Part shown: positions 10,138 to 20,800 of the stretch, piece by piece
Position numbering within the stretch: position 1 is the first letter of the stretch
Layout of the letters: each line of letters begins with the position of its first letter
Assembly (NCBI GenBank): GCA_022432975.1
Contig: CM039515.1
Span: 20,773,554 to 20,837,553, forward strand
From: Begonia masoniana
Lineage: Eukaryota > Streptophyta > Magnoliopsida > Cucurbitales > Begoniaceae
Direction of reading: 5' to 3'
Length of the DNA stretch: 64,000 bases
Position numbers and translations under genes: made by a program
The notes under the pieces: model-generated
Database searches by the model: none
Seen by the model: only the letters and a program-made list of their open reading frames with translations
Told to the model about the DNA's origin: nothing

Positions 10138-10835
10138 TAGACGATCACTCACCCCAAGCAGGGCGATTGCTCGGCTCTCGATTTAGTTAAATCAGAGCTA
10201 GAGCCGATCACTCGCACCAAGTGGGGCGATTGCTAGGCTCTTGTTTAAAAAAATACAGATCGAGAGCCGAGCAGTCGCCCCAAGTGGTCGATTGATCGGC
10301 TCTCATTAAAAAAAAAAAAACAGAACGAGAGCCCATCAGTCGCCCCAAGTGGGGGGATTGATTGGCTCTTGTTTAAAAAAATACAGATCGAGAGCCGAGC
10401 AGTCGCCCCAAGTGGGGCGATTGTGTGACTCTAGTTAAAAAAAAAACAGAACGAGAGCCCATTAGTCGCCCCAAGTGGGGCGATTGATAAGCTCTTGTTT
10501 AAAAAAATACAGATCAAGAGCCGAGTCGTCGCCCCAAGTAGGGCGATTGATCTGCTCTCGTTTAAAAAAAAAAAAACAGAACGAGAGCCCATCAGTCGCC
10601 CCAAGTGGGGCGATTGATAGGCTCTTGTTTAAAAAAATACAGATCGAGAGCCGAGCAGTCGCCCAAAGCGGGGCGATTGATCGACTCTCGTTTAAAAAAA
10701 AAAACCAGAACCAGAGCCCATCAGTCGCCTCAAGTAGGGCGATTGATCGGCTCTTATTTAAAAAAATTTAAACCATGGCCGATCAGTCGCCCCACATGGG
10801 CGACTCATCGGCTTTGGTTAAATAGAAATAAATAG
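10138..10835. repeat. Array of about 12 large hairpins separated by A-tracts
   Basis: Each monomer of about 55-60 bp contains GAGAGCCGAGCAGTCGCCCC, then AAGT, then GGGGCGATTGATCGGCTCTC, which folds into a hairpin of about 20 bp. It is followed by TTTAAAAAAA and either TACAGATC or CAGAAC. The two spacer types alternate, so the higher-order unit is about 117 bp. There is no coding meaning. Confidence 0.85.
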
Positions 10836-11638
10836 AATGTTTTTTCATTTTAGGTCAGCACTCAGCAGACTTCCCAAATCGGCAAATCCCACTTCCCAGA
10901 CTCCCAGTTCCCCGAGACGGCGAGACCCCAACCCCGAAGACCCCGACTCTGATTCCCGTCTCGATCAAATTGCCCGCCCGCCACTAACCCCTTTGACAAC
11001 GCCGAAAACTCCAAATCTCCCTTCGCAGCGCCTCCCCTCCCCGACCCTGAAGACCCAGAAGACCCCGACCCCGATTCCCATCCCGATCAAATTGCCCACC
11101 CGCCACTAACCCCTTCGACAACGTCGAAAACTCCAAATCTCCCTTTCGCAGCGCCTTCCCTCCCGTCAATCGGAGTATCGCAATTCGCACCACAACTTCG
11201 AAGTTCGACCTCGGCGAATCCAGCTCAGCGAATCCAGCTTAGTAAGTCTCACCATCCAACTAGTTATATTTCATAATTTAACTGAATATTATTTGATTAA
11301 TTCGTATTAGTTTGGGGAATTTGGGTTTATTTTGATTGCTGAGGTTGGTTTGAGATACGAAAGTAATTGTGAACCAAGTTTTATAATTGTGCACACCACT
11401 TGTTCGTCGAAATGTCTATGTGAGAATTCTAAGTTTAAAATATTGATAATTCTGTTGGAAGTTGTTGTTTATTTGGGTGTGTGGACTGTGGTGTTTAGTA
11501 TTTGTATTTGTGTGAGAATTCTAAGTTTAAAATATTGATAATTCTATTGGAAGTTATCTGTAGGTTGTTTATTTGGGTGTGTCATGTGTGGTGTTTAGTA
11601 TTTGTAATTGTATTTGTGTTGTCACAGGTTAAAAAAAT
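10836..11638 (+). other. Leader region of the following gene, with internal tandem duplication
   Basis: About 10925-11056 and 11057-11190 are two diverged copies of one CCCGA-rich segment (shared words include GATCAAATTGCCC and CGAAAACTCCAAATCTCCC). Then comes an AT-rich stretch with its own short duplication (GAGAATTCTAAGTTTAAAAT at about 11424 and 11514). GTCACAGG at about 11621-11628 could be a splice acceptor just before the ATG at 11639. The duplicated part has proline-rich open frames, but none is convincing as a gene. Confidence 0.45.
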
Positions 11639-13138
11639 ATGTTGCCAAAATGTTTAAAAGCTTCTTCAAGCTCAAGCTCTCGAATCGATCACTCCTTCGT
11701 AAACTCTGAGGCAAGGAAATATTTCATGGATTTCATGACGAAAAATAAACCTATTATATGCGAAATCCAATTTTCACCCGATCGGTGTGATGGAGATATT
11801 TTAGACATGCTTAAGCAATGAAAATGGGAGAATCTTGCTGCATTAGGTGGTGATGCGAATGTAAGTATCGTTCGTGAATTCTACGCAAATATGAAGGTAT
11901 CTAATTCAGATAGTACGGTTGAAGTTCGTAACAAGATCATCGACTTCTCTCCCGAGATCATTAATACTAAGTTTGGTTTGGAGAACTTATACGAAGATGA
12001 CTATCATACCATGATGGAAGAGGGACCAGATTATGACATGATCATACAAGAGATGGGACACCGAGGTTCCCAGTGGGTTTATTCAATCGTCAACCGAGCT
12101 CAACCATTACACTTGATACTAAGTTGTCTCAACTGCTATGCTCAAGCTTGGTGCAGGTTTATCAGGGGAAATTTAATGCCTACGTCCCAGAGTTCAGAAC
12201 TTACCAAAGACCGAGCGTTACTCCTCTACTGCATTCTCACTGGTCGCTCCATAAATGTCGGGCGAATTATCCATAATAATATCAGTGCATATCGCAAGGG
12301 TTCGATCACTACTGGCCATATCCATCCCATCCTCATCACGCACCTATGCACGACAGATAATGTCCCTATGAGCTCAACTGACGAGCCTTGGATCCAGCCA
12401 AAGCTTTATGTCTCTTCAAATATTTCAAGAATACCTAAGTGGCCATACGGGGAAGCTAGAAGAAATGGATTGGGATTCATTGAGCATGATACTGATGTTT
12501 AAATTCCTCCTCCATTGATGCCCTTGCCTCGTATCCGGCGCAAAGATGGTTCACAATGGGACATAGCGGAGGCAAAAAGAGAGCGTGCCGAGACTCGTCG
12601 AAAACAGAAATATAAAAATCAATCAACTATGCCTCTCGATCAAGGTGCCTCTTTATCATCTGCCGTGCCACCTCGCTCTTACTCAAATAACGATGTGGGA
12701 CAGATGTTAGAAAACCTTACAATCCAACAACGCCAAATGTTTGCCGATATGGCTGCTCAACATACCAGCTTTGAACAAGACAAAAGACAAAGACTAGAAA
12801 ATATTTCCGATCAACATAGCAGCTTTGAACAGGATGTAAGACAAAGGCTGGAAAATATTTCCAATCAACATACCAGCTTTGAAGAGGATGCAAGACAAAG
12901 GCTGAAAAATATTTTCGATCAGCAAAGACACATCGAACATTGGTTGACGCATATGCAAAATCATTTGGTAGAACAGACAAACTTCTTTGCACGATATGTG
13001 AGAGCATTAAATGCTCATTATAACAATTTGGATCCGGCGAACCTAAGTTTACCTATCTTTCCGGAGCACCTATTGAGACCATATCGCCCTCCACAAGAGG
13101 GTGGGGACAACGATGAGCCCGACGGCGACCAGTCATGA
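11639..13138 (+). pseudogene. Plant transposon-type protein gene with two in-frame stops
   Basis: One frame of 500 codons runs from ATG 11639 to TGA 13136-13138, broken only by TGA at 11819-11821 and TAA at 12500-12502. The N-terminus is Ser-rich. The middle region (NISAYRKGSITTGHIHPILI, CRFIRGNLMPTSQ, DRALLLYCILTGRSINVGRI) matches the plant 'putative transposon protein' domain often annotated in retroelement-like genes (family assignment from memory). Near residues 375-430 there is a tandem helical repeat with the pattern QHTSFEQDxRQRLENIS, three copies of about 23 residues, probably a coiled coil. The tail is acidic and proline-containing. With otherwise unbroken codons this is a young pseudogene, or stop readthrough would be needed. 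Its biochemical role is not established. Confidence 0.7.
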
Positions 13139-13284
13139 GCTAGAGTTATGTTATTTTTCACCTACATTTTTAGTTTATTTTATGCATTGAATTTGTGGAC
13201 ATATTTATTTTAAATTTAGGTAATTATAGTATATTTTATGATATATTTTTGACTTTAGTTATATAATCAGAAATTTTTATTTAT
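13139..13284 (+). other. AT-rich 3' flank
   Basis: No gene is seen; likely the 3' untranslated region of the preceding pseudogene. Confidence 0.4.
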
Positions 13285-13521
13285 ATAATTGTAAGCTCAG
13301 CTCGTTACGCTCGGCTCGTTACACTCGTTGGGCCGGCTCGGCTCGGCTAGTTAGGCTCGTGGCTCGTGAGCCAACTCGGGTTGAAAATTTTTTTGATCAG
13401 CTCGTTAGGCTCGGCTCATTAGGCTCGGCAGGCTCGTTAGGCTTCGCTTGTTTGGCTCGGCAGGCTCGATGAGCTGGGACTTTCCTGGCTCGGCTCGGCT
13501 AGACTTGCTCGTTTAACATCT
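13285..13521. mobile_element. hAT-like terminal region (GCTCGGCTCG subterminal repeats)
   Basis: Many copies of GCTCGGCTCGTTAGGCTCG-type words lead to the end GCTCGTTTAACATCT. Read on the other strand this gives AGATGTTAAACGAGC, similar to plant hAT terminal inverted repeats. Sequence matching the G1 LTR (CTATGCTAGTC) begins directly afterwards, so this is the edge of an insertion into that LTR. The other terminus is not seen and may be outside the window. Confidence 0.5.
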
Positions 13522-14497
13522 CTATGCTAGTCTAGCGGTACTCCCTGCGTATGGAGCTGCGATATTCCCTGCTTATGGAGGAATGCGGTACTCCCCGCTT
13601 ATGATGCTGTGGTACTCCCCGCTTATGGAGGAATGTGTGGTACGCCCCGCGAATGGTGGAATGGACTCTAAGCTATGCTAGTCCTGTTACCCGACCTGGC
13701 TAGTGTCTGTTCGTTGATACCCCCAGTATGATAAGTTCACTGCGTGTCTCCTAGGGCCCAGGGTTGAGTGATCGTTGATTCCCTCCTGTGAGCTACCGTG
13801 TGATTCACGAGACCCAGGGTATGCCGACCGTGATCCCCCTGGTGGTTGACTAAGACCCTTGTGCAGTGTTCCCGAAAGCCCAGGGCAGAGTGATCGTTGA
13901 TTCCCTCTTGTGAGCTACTGTGTGATCCATGAGGTCCAGGGTATGCCGACCGTGATCCCCCTGGTGGTTGACTATGTAGTATGGTATGGATGATGAGGGC
14001 ATAGTTTATTGCATTTACTTTATTTTAAAAGTTAGCCTGAACGATCTAATCTAAAAATGAGAAGAAATTTAATAATATGGAACTGATTTTGAGATTTGCT
14101 ACTCATTCATTGATTTTATAACTGACAATGTATGATAGTGGTAGGTATACCATCCTATACTGAGTTTGTCACTCACCTCATCGACTTTTCCCTCTTCAGG
14201 TAAAGGAAAGGGAAAGAAGAATTGTTTGAGACTGCGATGCCGGAGGCATTATATTTCTTTTGTCTTTTTCATTCCTAATTTGTAATGAGTAAGAACGTAT
14301 TCGAGATTATACTGTACTTTGGCACGTAACTACATTCATTTATCTTGTATTTCTATTATTGCTTGTATTCTCACATTTGTTTTACTCAGAGGTCATGGAT
14401 CGATCATAAAACTTCTGCTTGAGGTTAAACGGTGGATCTCCTTGAGGTTAATCGTTTAACCTGGCGTTTTTGTTAGTCCCCCTTCCGGGTCGTAATA
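13522..14497 (+). repeat. G1 5' LTR, truncated
   Basis: It matches the distal part of the 3' LTR (45398-45579 and 47097-47861). Shared are GCGGTACTCCCCGC-type short repeats, GTTACCCGACCTGG, a duplicated CCCAGGG/GATCCCCCTGG segment and the end TCCGGGTCG. The 5' part is missing where the hAT-like terminus begins. Confidence 0.8.
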
Positions 14498-14506
14498 GAA
14501 ATTTAT

Positions 14507-14518
14507 TGGTATCAGAGC
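14507..14518 (+). other. G1 primer-binding site
   Basis: TGGTATCAGAGC, the usual initiator-tRNA-Met complement, lies 9 bp after the 5' LTR end. Confidence 0.75.
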
Positions 14519-14689
14519 ACAAGGTTTCATGATCCTCTAAGTGACAAATGTTTGACAGCAAGTATGAGCAGGTAGTAGAATACATTGAATGAATGATTAA
14601 TGAAAAATGCTAATGTGGTACAATCTCATGTTTTACTAAATTGTTGGGGTTACCCATCGAGGAGATGGATACTCTTTTCTTTTGAAATA

Positions 14690-15429
14690 CTTCCTTGGGT
14701 GACAGAAGTGGAGTTACATGTATATGCAGAGCAGTTTGTGTGGTTATCAACGAATGCAAGTTTTCAGCCGATCTGATCATCTTGCCTATGAGACAATTTG
14801 ACGTCAATTTGGGCTGTGATTGGCTGATGAAGTATCGGACAATGGTTGATTGCCATTTGTTGTGTGTCATGGCCACCTCGAAGTCTGGCAAGGTTGTTGC
14901 CTACCACCGAGGTCCCTGTGTGGGGATTGTGAACTCCTTGTTTCGGGTATGCCTTAGAGGCAGGAGCGGACTGGAACAGTATGGAGAACTTTAGTCGAGA
15001 GACATCGACATTGAAACCGAGGTACAAGAGAGTGATGTTGCAGTCGTCAAGGAGTATGATGACGTCTTTCCTGAAGAGTTACCGAGTTTACTTCCAGATC
15101 GGAAGATTGAGTTTTGTATCGGTCTCGTTCCAGGGGCCATTCCAGTTTCTATTCCCGCTTATAAGAGGGCACCCACATAATTAGTTGAATTTCGTAAGCA
15201 ATTGAATGATCTGCAAAGTAGAGGATTCATCCGGGAGAGTATGTCGCCCTAGGGCTCTCCCGTCTTATTTGCCAAGAAGGTTGATGGGTCGTTGAGGTTG
15301 TGTGTGGATTATAGGAGGCTGGACAGGGTTACTGAGAAGAATACGTAACCGCTGCCACGTATTGATGATCTCTTCGATCAGCTCGGTGGTTCACGGTATT
15401 TTTCGAAGATTGATTTGATGACAGGATAT
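14690..15429 (+). pseudogene. G1 protease C-terminus and reverse transcriptase N-terminal part
   Basis: One frame (phase of 14695) reads LIILPMRQFDVNLGCDWLMK, typical of the end of a gypsy aspartic protease, then the linker VVKEYDDVFPEELPSLLPDR and the reverse transcriptase words [41 protein letters not shown] and [11 protein letters not shown]. The copia insertion starts there at 15430 and the protein continues at 28564. Stops lie at 14992-14994, 15178-15180, 15250-15252 and 15346-15348. The stop at 15250 replaces a tryptophan conserved in G2 ([11 protein letters not shown]). Gag and the protease active site are missing: less than 200 bp separates the PBS from the protease end. It is clearly non-functional. 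Confidence 0.85.
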
Positions 15430-16584
15430 TGTAGGATCGTTATTATCTAAGAGGGGAGTGAATTAGACTTTTTAATATCTTAATTTCTTAATCTAATCGA
15501 TTTCTCTCTTGTATTGAACTTCTAATTAACAGCAAATAATCAAGCAATAAAAGTAGAAGAGAGAGAGAAAAAACAACACCAGAGTTTTTACGTGGTTCGG
15601 CCAAAACCTGCCTACGTCCACGCTTCAAGGTTTCCTCCCTTGAAGATTCTTTCCTTCTCCTCAGAGAAAAACCAGATCGCATTTCTCGGGCGTCGATCTA
15701 CTGCCTTTTACAAAACCGGACTGCTCTTCACGGGCGATAATCCACTGCTTTTTACAAAACCGTAAGGATGTAATTTTTAGCACACTCTACAGTCTCTTAA
15801 AATGATGAATCTCAAGTTCAGGAAAAATAGAGAGATGTAGAAGAAAAAATACAGAGAGTATTCAAGGCTTTTTGCTCGTAAGGGTTCAAAGATAATTTTT
15901 CCAAAAAGTTCTTCCCTCGAAATACAGTTCTTCGTTTTATAGTCTCGTCTGCAATCTGAGTCTTCTTCAAAAATATGACCATTGGAGAGCTTTCTGTACT
16001 CAGAAAAATGGCCGTTTGAAATTCAGTAGTCGCTATCGCTCGCTGTCTTTAAAGTCTCTGGCGTTAAGTCTTTGGACGAGTAAGAATGGACGACTGCGCT
16101 GCTGTTAGCGTGGACAACTGCGTCTTTACTATTCAGCGTGGACGACTGCATCTTTACTATTCATCGTGGACGACTGTATCTTTACTATTCATCGTGGACG
16201 ACTGCGTCTGCTGTTAGCGTGGATGACTGATTTTGACAGAAGTCATCTGTCTTTCACGTGATACTTTGGACGATTGAATTCGTCTTAACTTTTCTGTCTT
16301 GACCATGGACGATTGACTTTGGCAGAACTTTGGACAATTGATTCTGGCTAACTTTGGACGATTGATTTCCACAGACTATTAACACTTAGTCAAAATTGTT
16401 AGAAACCATAATACCCTTTTCAAGGGTATTACCAGATAAATGCAGTTTATGTCATAATCCAAATATGCAGTCCATGTATCTCAAAATAATCATCAGTTCA
16501 CCAATATCATGTTAATCATAATTATCCAGTTTAAATATAATCATCAAAAATATAATAGTTATTTAAACACATTTTAAGCTAACA
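15430..16584 (-). repeat. 3' LTR of the SIRE-like element
   Basis: Its plus-strand ends are TGTAGGATCG and AAGCTAACA. It matches 27563-28563 throughout, except for about 170 bp of GGACGATTG-type repeats (around 16210-16370) absent from the other LTR. Both LTRs carry a few copies of a 28-bp unit built on CGTGGACGACTGCGTC. Confidence 0.9.
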
Positions 16585-16599
16585 ATCTCCCCCTTTTTG
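16585..16599 (-). other. Polypurine tract of the SIRE-like element
   Basis: On the minus strand it reads CAAAAAGGGGGAGAT directly before the LTR. Related GGGGGAG words recur at about 16643 and 16709, as is usual in SIRE elements. Confidence 0.75.
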
Positions 16600-16844
16600 A
16601 TGATGACAAATATATATAATGATTAACACAATTCTCTAACTCCCCCATACTTTGTGCATACAACTAGATGAAATTTTTATTTATCAGTCACAACATATTT
16701 TAAGTTTCTCCCCCTTTGACATTATCAAAAATAACGTAGCATTCAGCACAAATAGAGGAGAAGCACCAGGAATAAAACTAAAAACATCCCATAAAGATAT
16801 CAGGCAGATAAAATAGTGTCAGGTACAAAACGAAAAGATTAATC
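16600..16844 (-). other. Short 3' untranslated stretch of the SIRE-like element
   Basis: AT-rich DNA with extra polypurine-like words and no gene. Confidence 0.5.
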
Positions 16845-18752
16845 CTAATGCTCAGACTCCGGAGAAGAGGGAGTGTCCCATCCCATAAGAGCCCCTAACT
16901 CACTAATAAAATCAAATTGGACTGGAGCTGAAGGGGTTTCTGCCAGAGGAATAATGGCCTCAACGGGAGGAGGAGGAGGAGGAGGAGGAGGAACACTGGC
17001 AACAAAAGGAGCATCACCTGTATCTGCCATAGGAATATCAACAGGGACAGTAAGGGCAGAAGTAGCATGAGCAGCAGGAGGGGAATGAGCGACACCATTG
17101 TTCTCATCAGATGCATCCAGGGCCAAATCAGCAGGTGTTGGTTGACCATCACCCCGGTGCAGGAAATTGTCAATGTCTGCAATTCTATCGAGAAGCCTAT
17201 GATTATCTCGCTGCACACTGATTGCCAGAAGATTTGTGTGGAATTGCACAGACTCGATGACATCATCATTGGCTTTATTGTGAGAGGTTTCCAACAAATC
17301 GATGCGTGTCGTGACACCCTCAAGAGCCAAACTGAAAGAGGATTCCACTTGAGTAAGGCGAGTATTGAGGTCTGGAAAGGCATCCCGAGTAACAGTGGAG
17401 GCTTCAAGATGTTCAAGGCGGGAGAGAACAGTCGCCTCAAGATGATTTAATCAGGATAGATACATGGATTGAAAAGACTCAAGAGCCGTCCTGAGACTGG
17501 CAATGCTGGCCTGGAGGTCATTGTAGTGGTCTTCTGAAATAGATGGCCTCACTGAAGGAGTGGGGCGAGTTGTTGTTCTAGGAGGAGCCCTAATTGGCGC
17601 AGGAGGCACTGGAGATGGAGATGGGGCACAGATTGGACTGAGTGGTCGTGGGAGATCAGCTTGGACTAGAGGAGGGTCATGATCACTTAAAGGTTCTTGA
17701 AGGGGAGTTGGATCATGACCAAACTCAATAGGAGCTTGAATGAGCAACATTGGAGGTGGCAGAGGGGCAAGGTCAGGAAGACAAATGTCATCAAGAGTGC
17801 TATCTTCCTCTTCTTCTTCTATTAATAGGCGCCTTGACACACCACCCTGACCACCTTTTCCAACCAGCACACCTTGATCATCTCGTGTGATGCCCATGCG
17901 AGACAAGGTGGAGGATGAAAAGAAATCAGACTTCTTGAGGGATAAAATCTGATCAGAGGGTGGAAAGTGGACACCATTGCTAAGAAGAATCTTCATAATG
18001 AGAAGATTGTAGGGCAGAGACTTGGTTGGATTGCTGAGTACTTGAAGCATCCGATTGAGAATAATGTAGCTCAGATGGAATGGTTCAGCTTTGAAAAACT
18101 GTCCCAGAATGAAAAGATCCATGCCACTGACGTGATCCCGATGACCTTCAATAGGCAGAATGTTAAAGTGAATCATCAGGTGGAAGATCCTAGCCCTCAG
18201 ATTTAAATCCTTACTTTTCAGCTTCAGGGGAGAGGAATTAGGATCCTTGATGATTAACTTCACTAATTCTTTGCCTTCAAGTCTTTCAAAAAAAGATGGA
18301 ATCTTGGATGCTTCAAAATATTTCTTAGATCCATTCAGAAAATGGCATTGAAGGATGTCATGGAAACTTTCTTGAGTAAGTTCAATATGTCTGCCATAGA
18401 CATAACTTCTGATTACTAGTGGACGTGTAGAATGATCCATGTTGGCGTAAAACATCCTAGTTGAGGTTGCACAAAAATTGGGCACTAAATCGAAGAGTCC
18501 CATTAACCTCATCCTCAGTAAAGGAACCTCAAGGTCCAAATCAGATAAATCTTGAAAGACAATGCCACGAGAGCGAATAATAGGTCTAAATTCATAACTT
18601 TCATAGTACTTATTAAAAGCATCTTGGTTAATGAACTCATGATTTGGACATTGAAGGGGAGGAGGAACGACGACAGATGGGGAGCTCGTCGGGTGAGAAG
18701 ACTTCTGTTTCTTCCTCGCAAAGACTTAGGGAGCTCTAGAGGAAGAAGCCAT
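16845..18752 (-). pseudogene. Extra 3' ORF of the SIRE-like element (env-like position)
   Basis: One frame of 636 codons from ATG 18752 to the stop at 16845-16847, with two in-frame stops: directly after the eighth codon, and TGA at 17451-17453. The N-terminal half has a globular domain (SYVYGRHIELTQESFHDIL, HLMIHFNILPIEGHRDHVSG, MDLFILGQFF, LPYNLLIMKILLSNGVHF). Next come an acidic run (EEEEED), a long proline-rich stretch, then helical segments probably forming a coiled coil (around SIASLRTALESFQSM and RIDLLETSHNK), and a polyproline run. SIRE elements carry an extra ORF here, sometimes called envelope-like. I see no signal peptide or convincing membrane segment. The domain layout resembles the transposon-type protein at 11639-13138. 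Its function is unknown. Confidence 0.7.
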
Positions 18753-19102
18753 ATATAATAATATGAGCTGGAGAGACAGAGTAGAAGGATTAGAGATCGG
18801 CGCCGACGAACAAAGACGGGAAGGAGTCGCTGGGGGAAGGAAAGGGTTGAGAGTTGTTTGAGAGGGAGATTTAAAACTTAGGGTTTCTGTTCTCGTTTGA
18901 AAGAGTTTATATAGACCATTTGGGGAACGTCCATCGTCAAAGTCCATTGACAATGTCCATTGGTAACGTCCACAGTCAACGTCCATAGTGACCACATTTT
19001 CACAGAGAAGGAAATTTTTGGAGATCGTCCATTTTGACAACATCCATGCCTACATGGACAAAACTGCTATATTATTCAATATTCTCCAACATGAAAAGAA
19101 CC
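18753..19102 (-). other. Spacer between RNase H and the extra ORF
   Basis: It contains degenerate repeats of ACGTCCAT-type words (about 18925-19050) and a leader-like purine-rich stretch. No gene is seen. Confidence 0.5.
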
Positions 19103-20800
19103 TCAGTTTTTCTCAATCCGAATAAGGCCTAACCTTATTCTAATATTATTGAACTTCTTTTCATCCAAAGGCTTGGTAAAGATATCTGCTAATTGATCTG
19201 CAGAATTGACAAATTCTAATGCAATATCACCTTTTTGAACATGATCTCTAATAAAATGGTATCTAACTTCGATGTGCTTTGTTCTAGAATGTTGGATTGG
19301 ATTCTTTGAAATATTAATGGCACTGGTGTTATCACACCGAATGAGAATCCTATCATAGAAAATATTATAATCTTCTAGAGTTTGCTTCATCCTTAGCATT
19401 TGAGCACAGCAACTACCAGTAGCAATATATTCACTCTCGGCAGTTGAAAGTGCTACAGAGTTCTATTTTTTAGAATACCAGTACACAAGAGATTCACCAA
19501 GAAACTGACAAGTGCCACTTGTGCTTTTCCTATCTATTAGACTTCCAGCATAATCAGAATCTGAGTATCCTATTAGATCAAAAGAAATACCCTTCGGGTA
19601 CCATAAACCTAAGTCATATGTCCCACTTAAATATTTGAAAATCCTTTTGACAGCAGTTAAATGAGATTCCTTAGGGGCAGCTTGAAATCTAGCGCAGAGA
19701 CAGACATTAAAGAGAATATCCGGTCTACTAGTTGTCAGATATAGTAGAGAACCAATCATACAACGATATTTTTTAATATCAACAGTTGTTCCTTTTTCTT
19801 CTTTGTCCAATTTGGTAGTGGTGCTCATGGGAGTTCTAGAGGACTTAGAGGACTCTAATCTAAATCTTTTTAAAAGGTCTTTGATGTATTTTTCTTGACA
19901 GAAGAAAATACTATTGGATTTTTGGCTAATTTGAAATCCTAAAAAGAATTTTAACTCCCCCATCATACTCATTTCAAACTCACTTTGCATAATAGAGGCG
20001 AACTCATTGCAAAGTGAAACATCTGTAGATCCGAATATGATGTCATCTACATAGATTTGAACTAAGAGAATATCTTTGTCCTTTTGCATAGTAAACAGGG
20101 TTGAATCGGTATTACCCTTTTTGAACTTCCTTTCCTCAAGGAAATTCTTCAACCTATCATACCAAGCTCTAGGAGCCTGTTTAAGTCCATATAGAGCTTT
20201 CCTAAGTTTGTATACATGGTCAGACTTTTCATAGTCTTCAAATCCTAAGAGCTGCTCTACATAAACTTCTTCCATGATATACCAATTTAAAAAAGTACTC
20301 TTTACATCCATTTGAAAAAGTGTGAAGTTTTTGTGACAAGCATAAGCTAAGAGCATCCTGATAGATTCTAGTCTAGCTACGGGTGCAAAGGTTTCTTCAA
20401 AGTCTATTCCTTCTTCTTGGTTATAACCTTTGGCAACTAACCGAGCTTTGTTTCTAATGACTATGTCATTTTCATCCATCTTATTTTTAAACACCCATTT
20501 TGTTCCTATAATTGGATGATCAACTTGTTTTGGAACAAGTTCCCAAACATTGTTCCTTTCAAATTGGTTTAGCTTTTCCTGCATAGCTAAAATCCAGTTT
20601 TCATCCAGTTCTGCTTCCTCAAATTTCTTAGGTTCAACTTGTGAAATAAATGCCACATTGGCACAGAGATTTCTAAGAGAGGATCTAGTCTTCACTCCTA
20701 AGGAAGGATCACCTAAAACTTCATCTAAGAGATGATTTTTGACATATTTCCAATCTCTAGGAAGAGCAGAATTTTCATCCTTGACAGGAACAATTTCCAA
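19103..20800 (-). pseudogene. Copia reverse transcriptase and RNase H
   Basis: The frame from 20800 contains [53 protein letters not shown] and [15 protein letters not shown]. It continues with the catalytic word [24 protein letters not shown] and the RNase H start [22 protein letters not shown] at 19463-19465 interrupts it, after which the same frame gives RNase H words (LIRCDNTSAINISKNPIQHS, RTKHIEVRYHFIRDHVQKG) and the end ADIFTKPLDEKKF. Its role was copying RNA into DNA and degrading the RNA strand. It joins the integrase by a frameshift around 20775-20800. Only one stop breaks the whole RT-RNase H part. Confidence 0.9.

Noticed and set aside
10837..11109. Proline-rich open frame as a gene
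   Set aside because: It lies in a tandemly duplicated CCCGA-rich leader, each copy is open in more than one frame, and no domain is recognisable. A captured gene fragment is possible but not shown.
16845..18752. True viral envelope protein in the SIRE-like element
   Set aside because: No signal peptide, cleavage site or convincing transmembrane helix; the layout fits a soluble coiled-coil protein.
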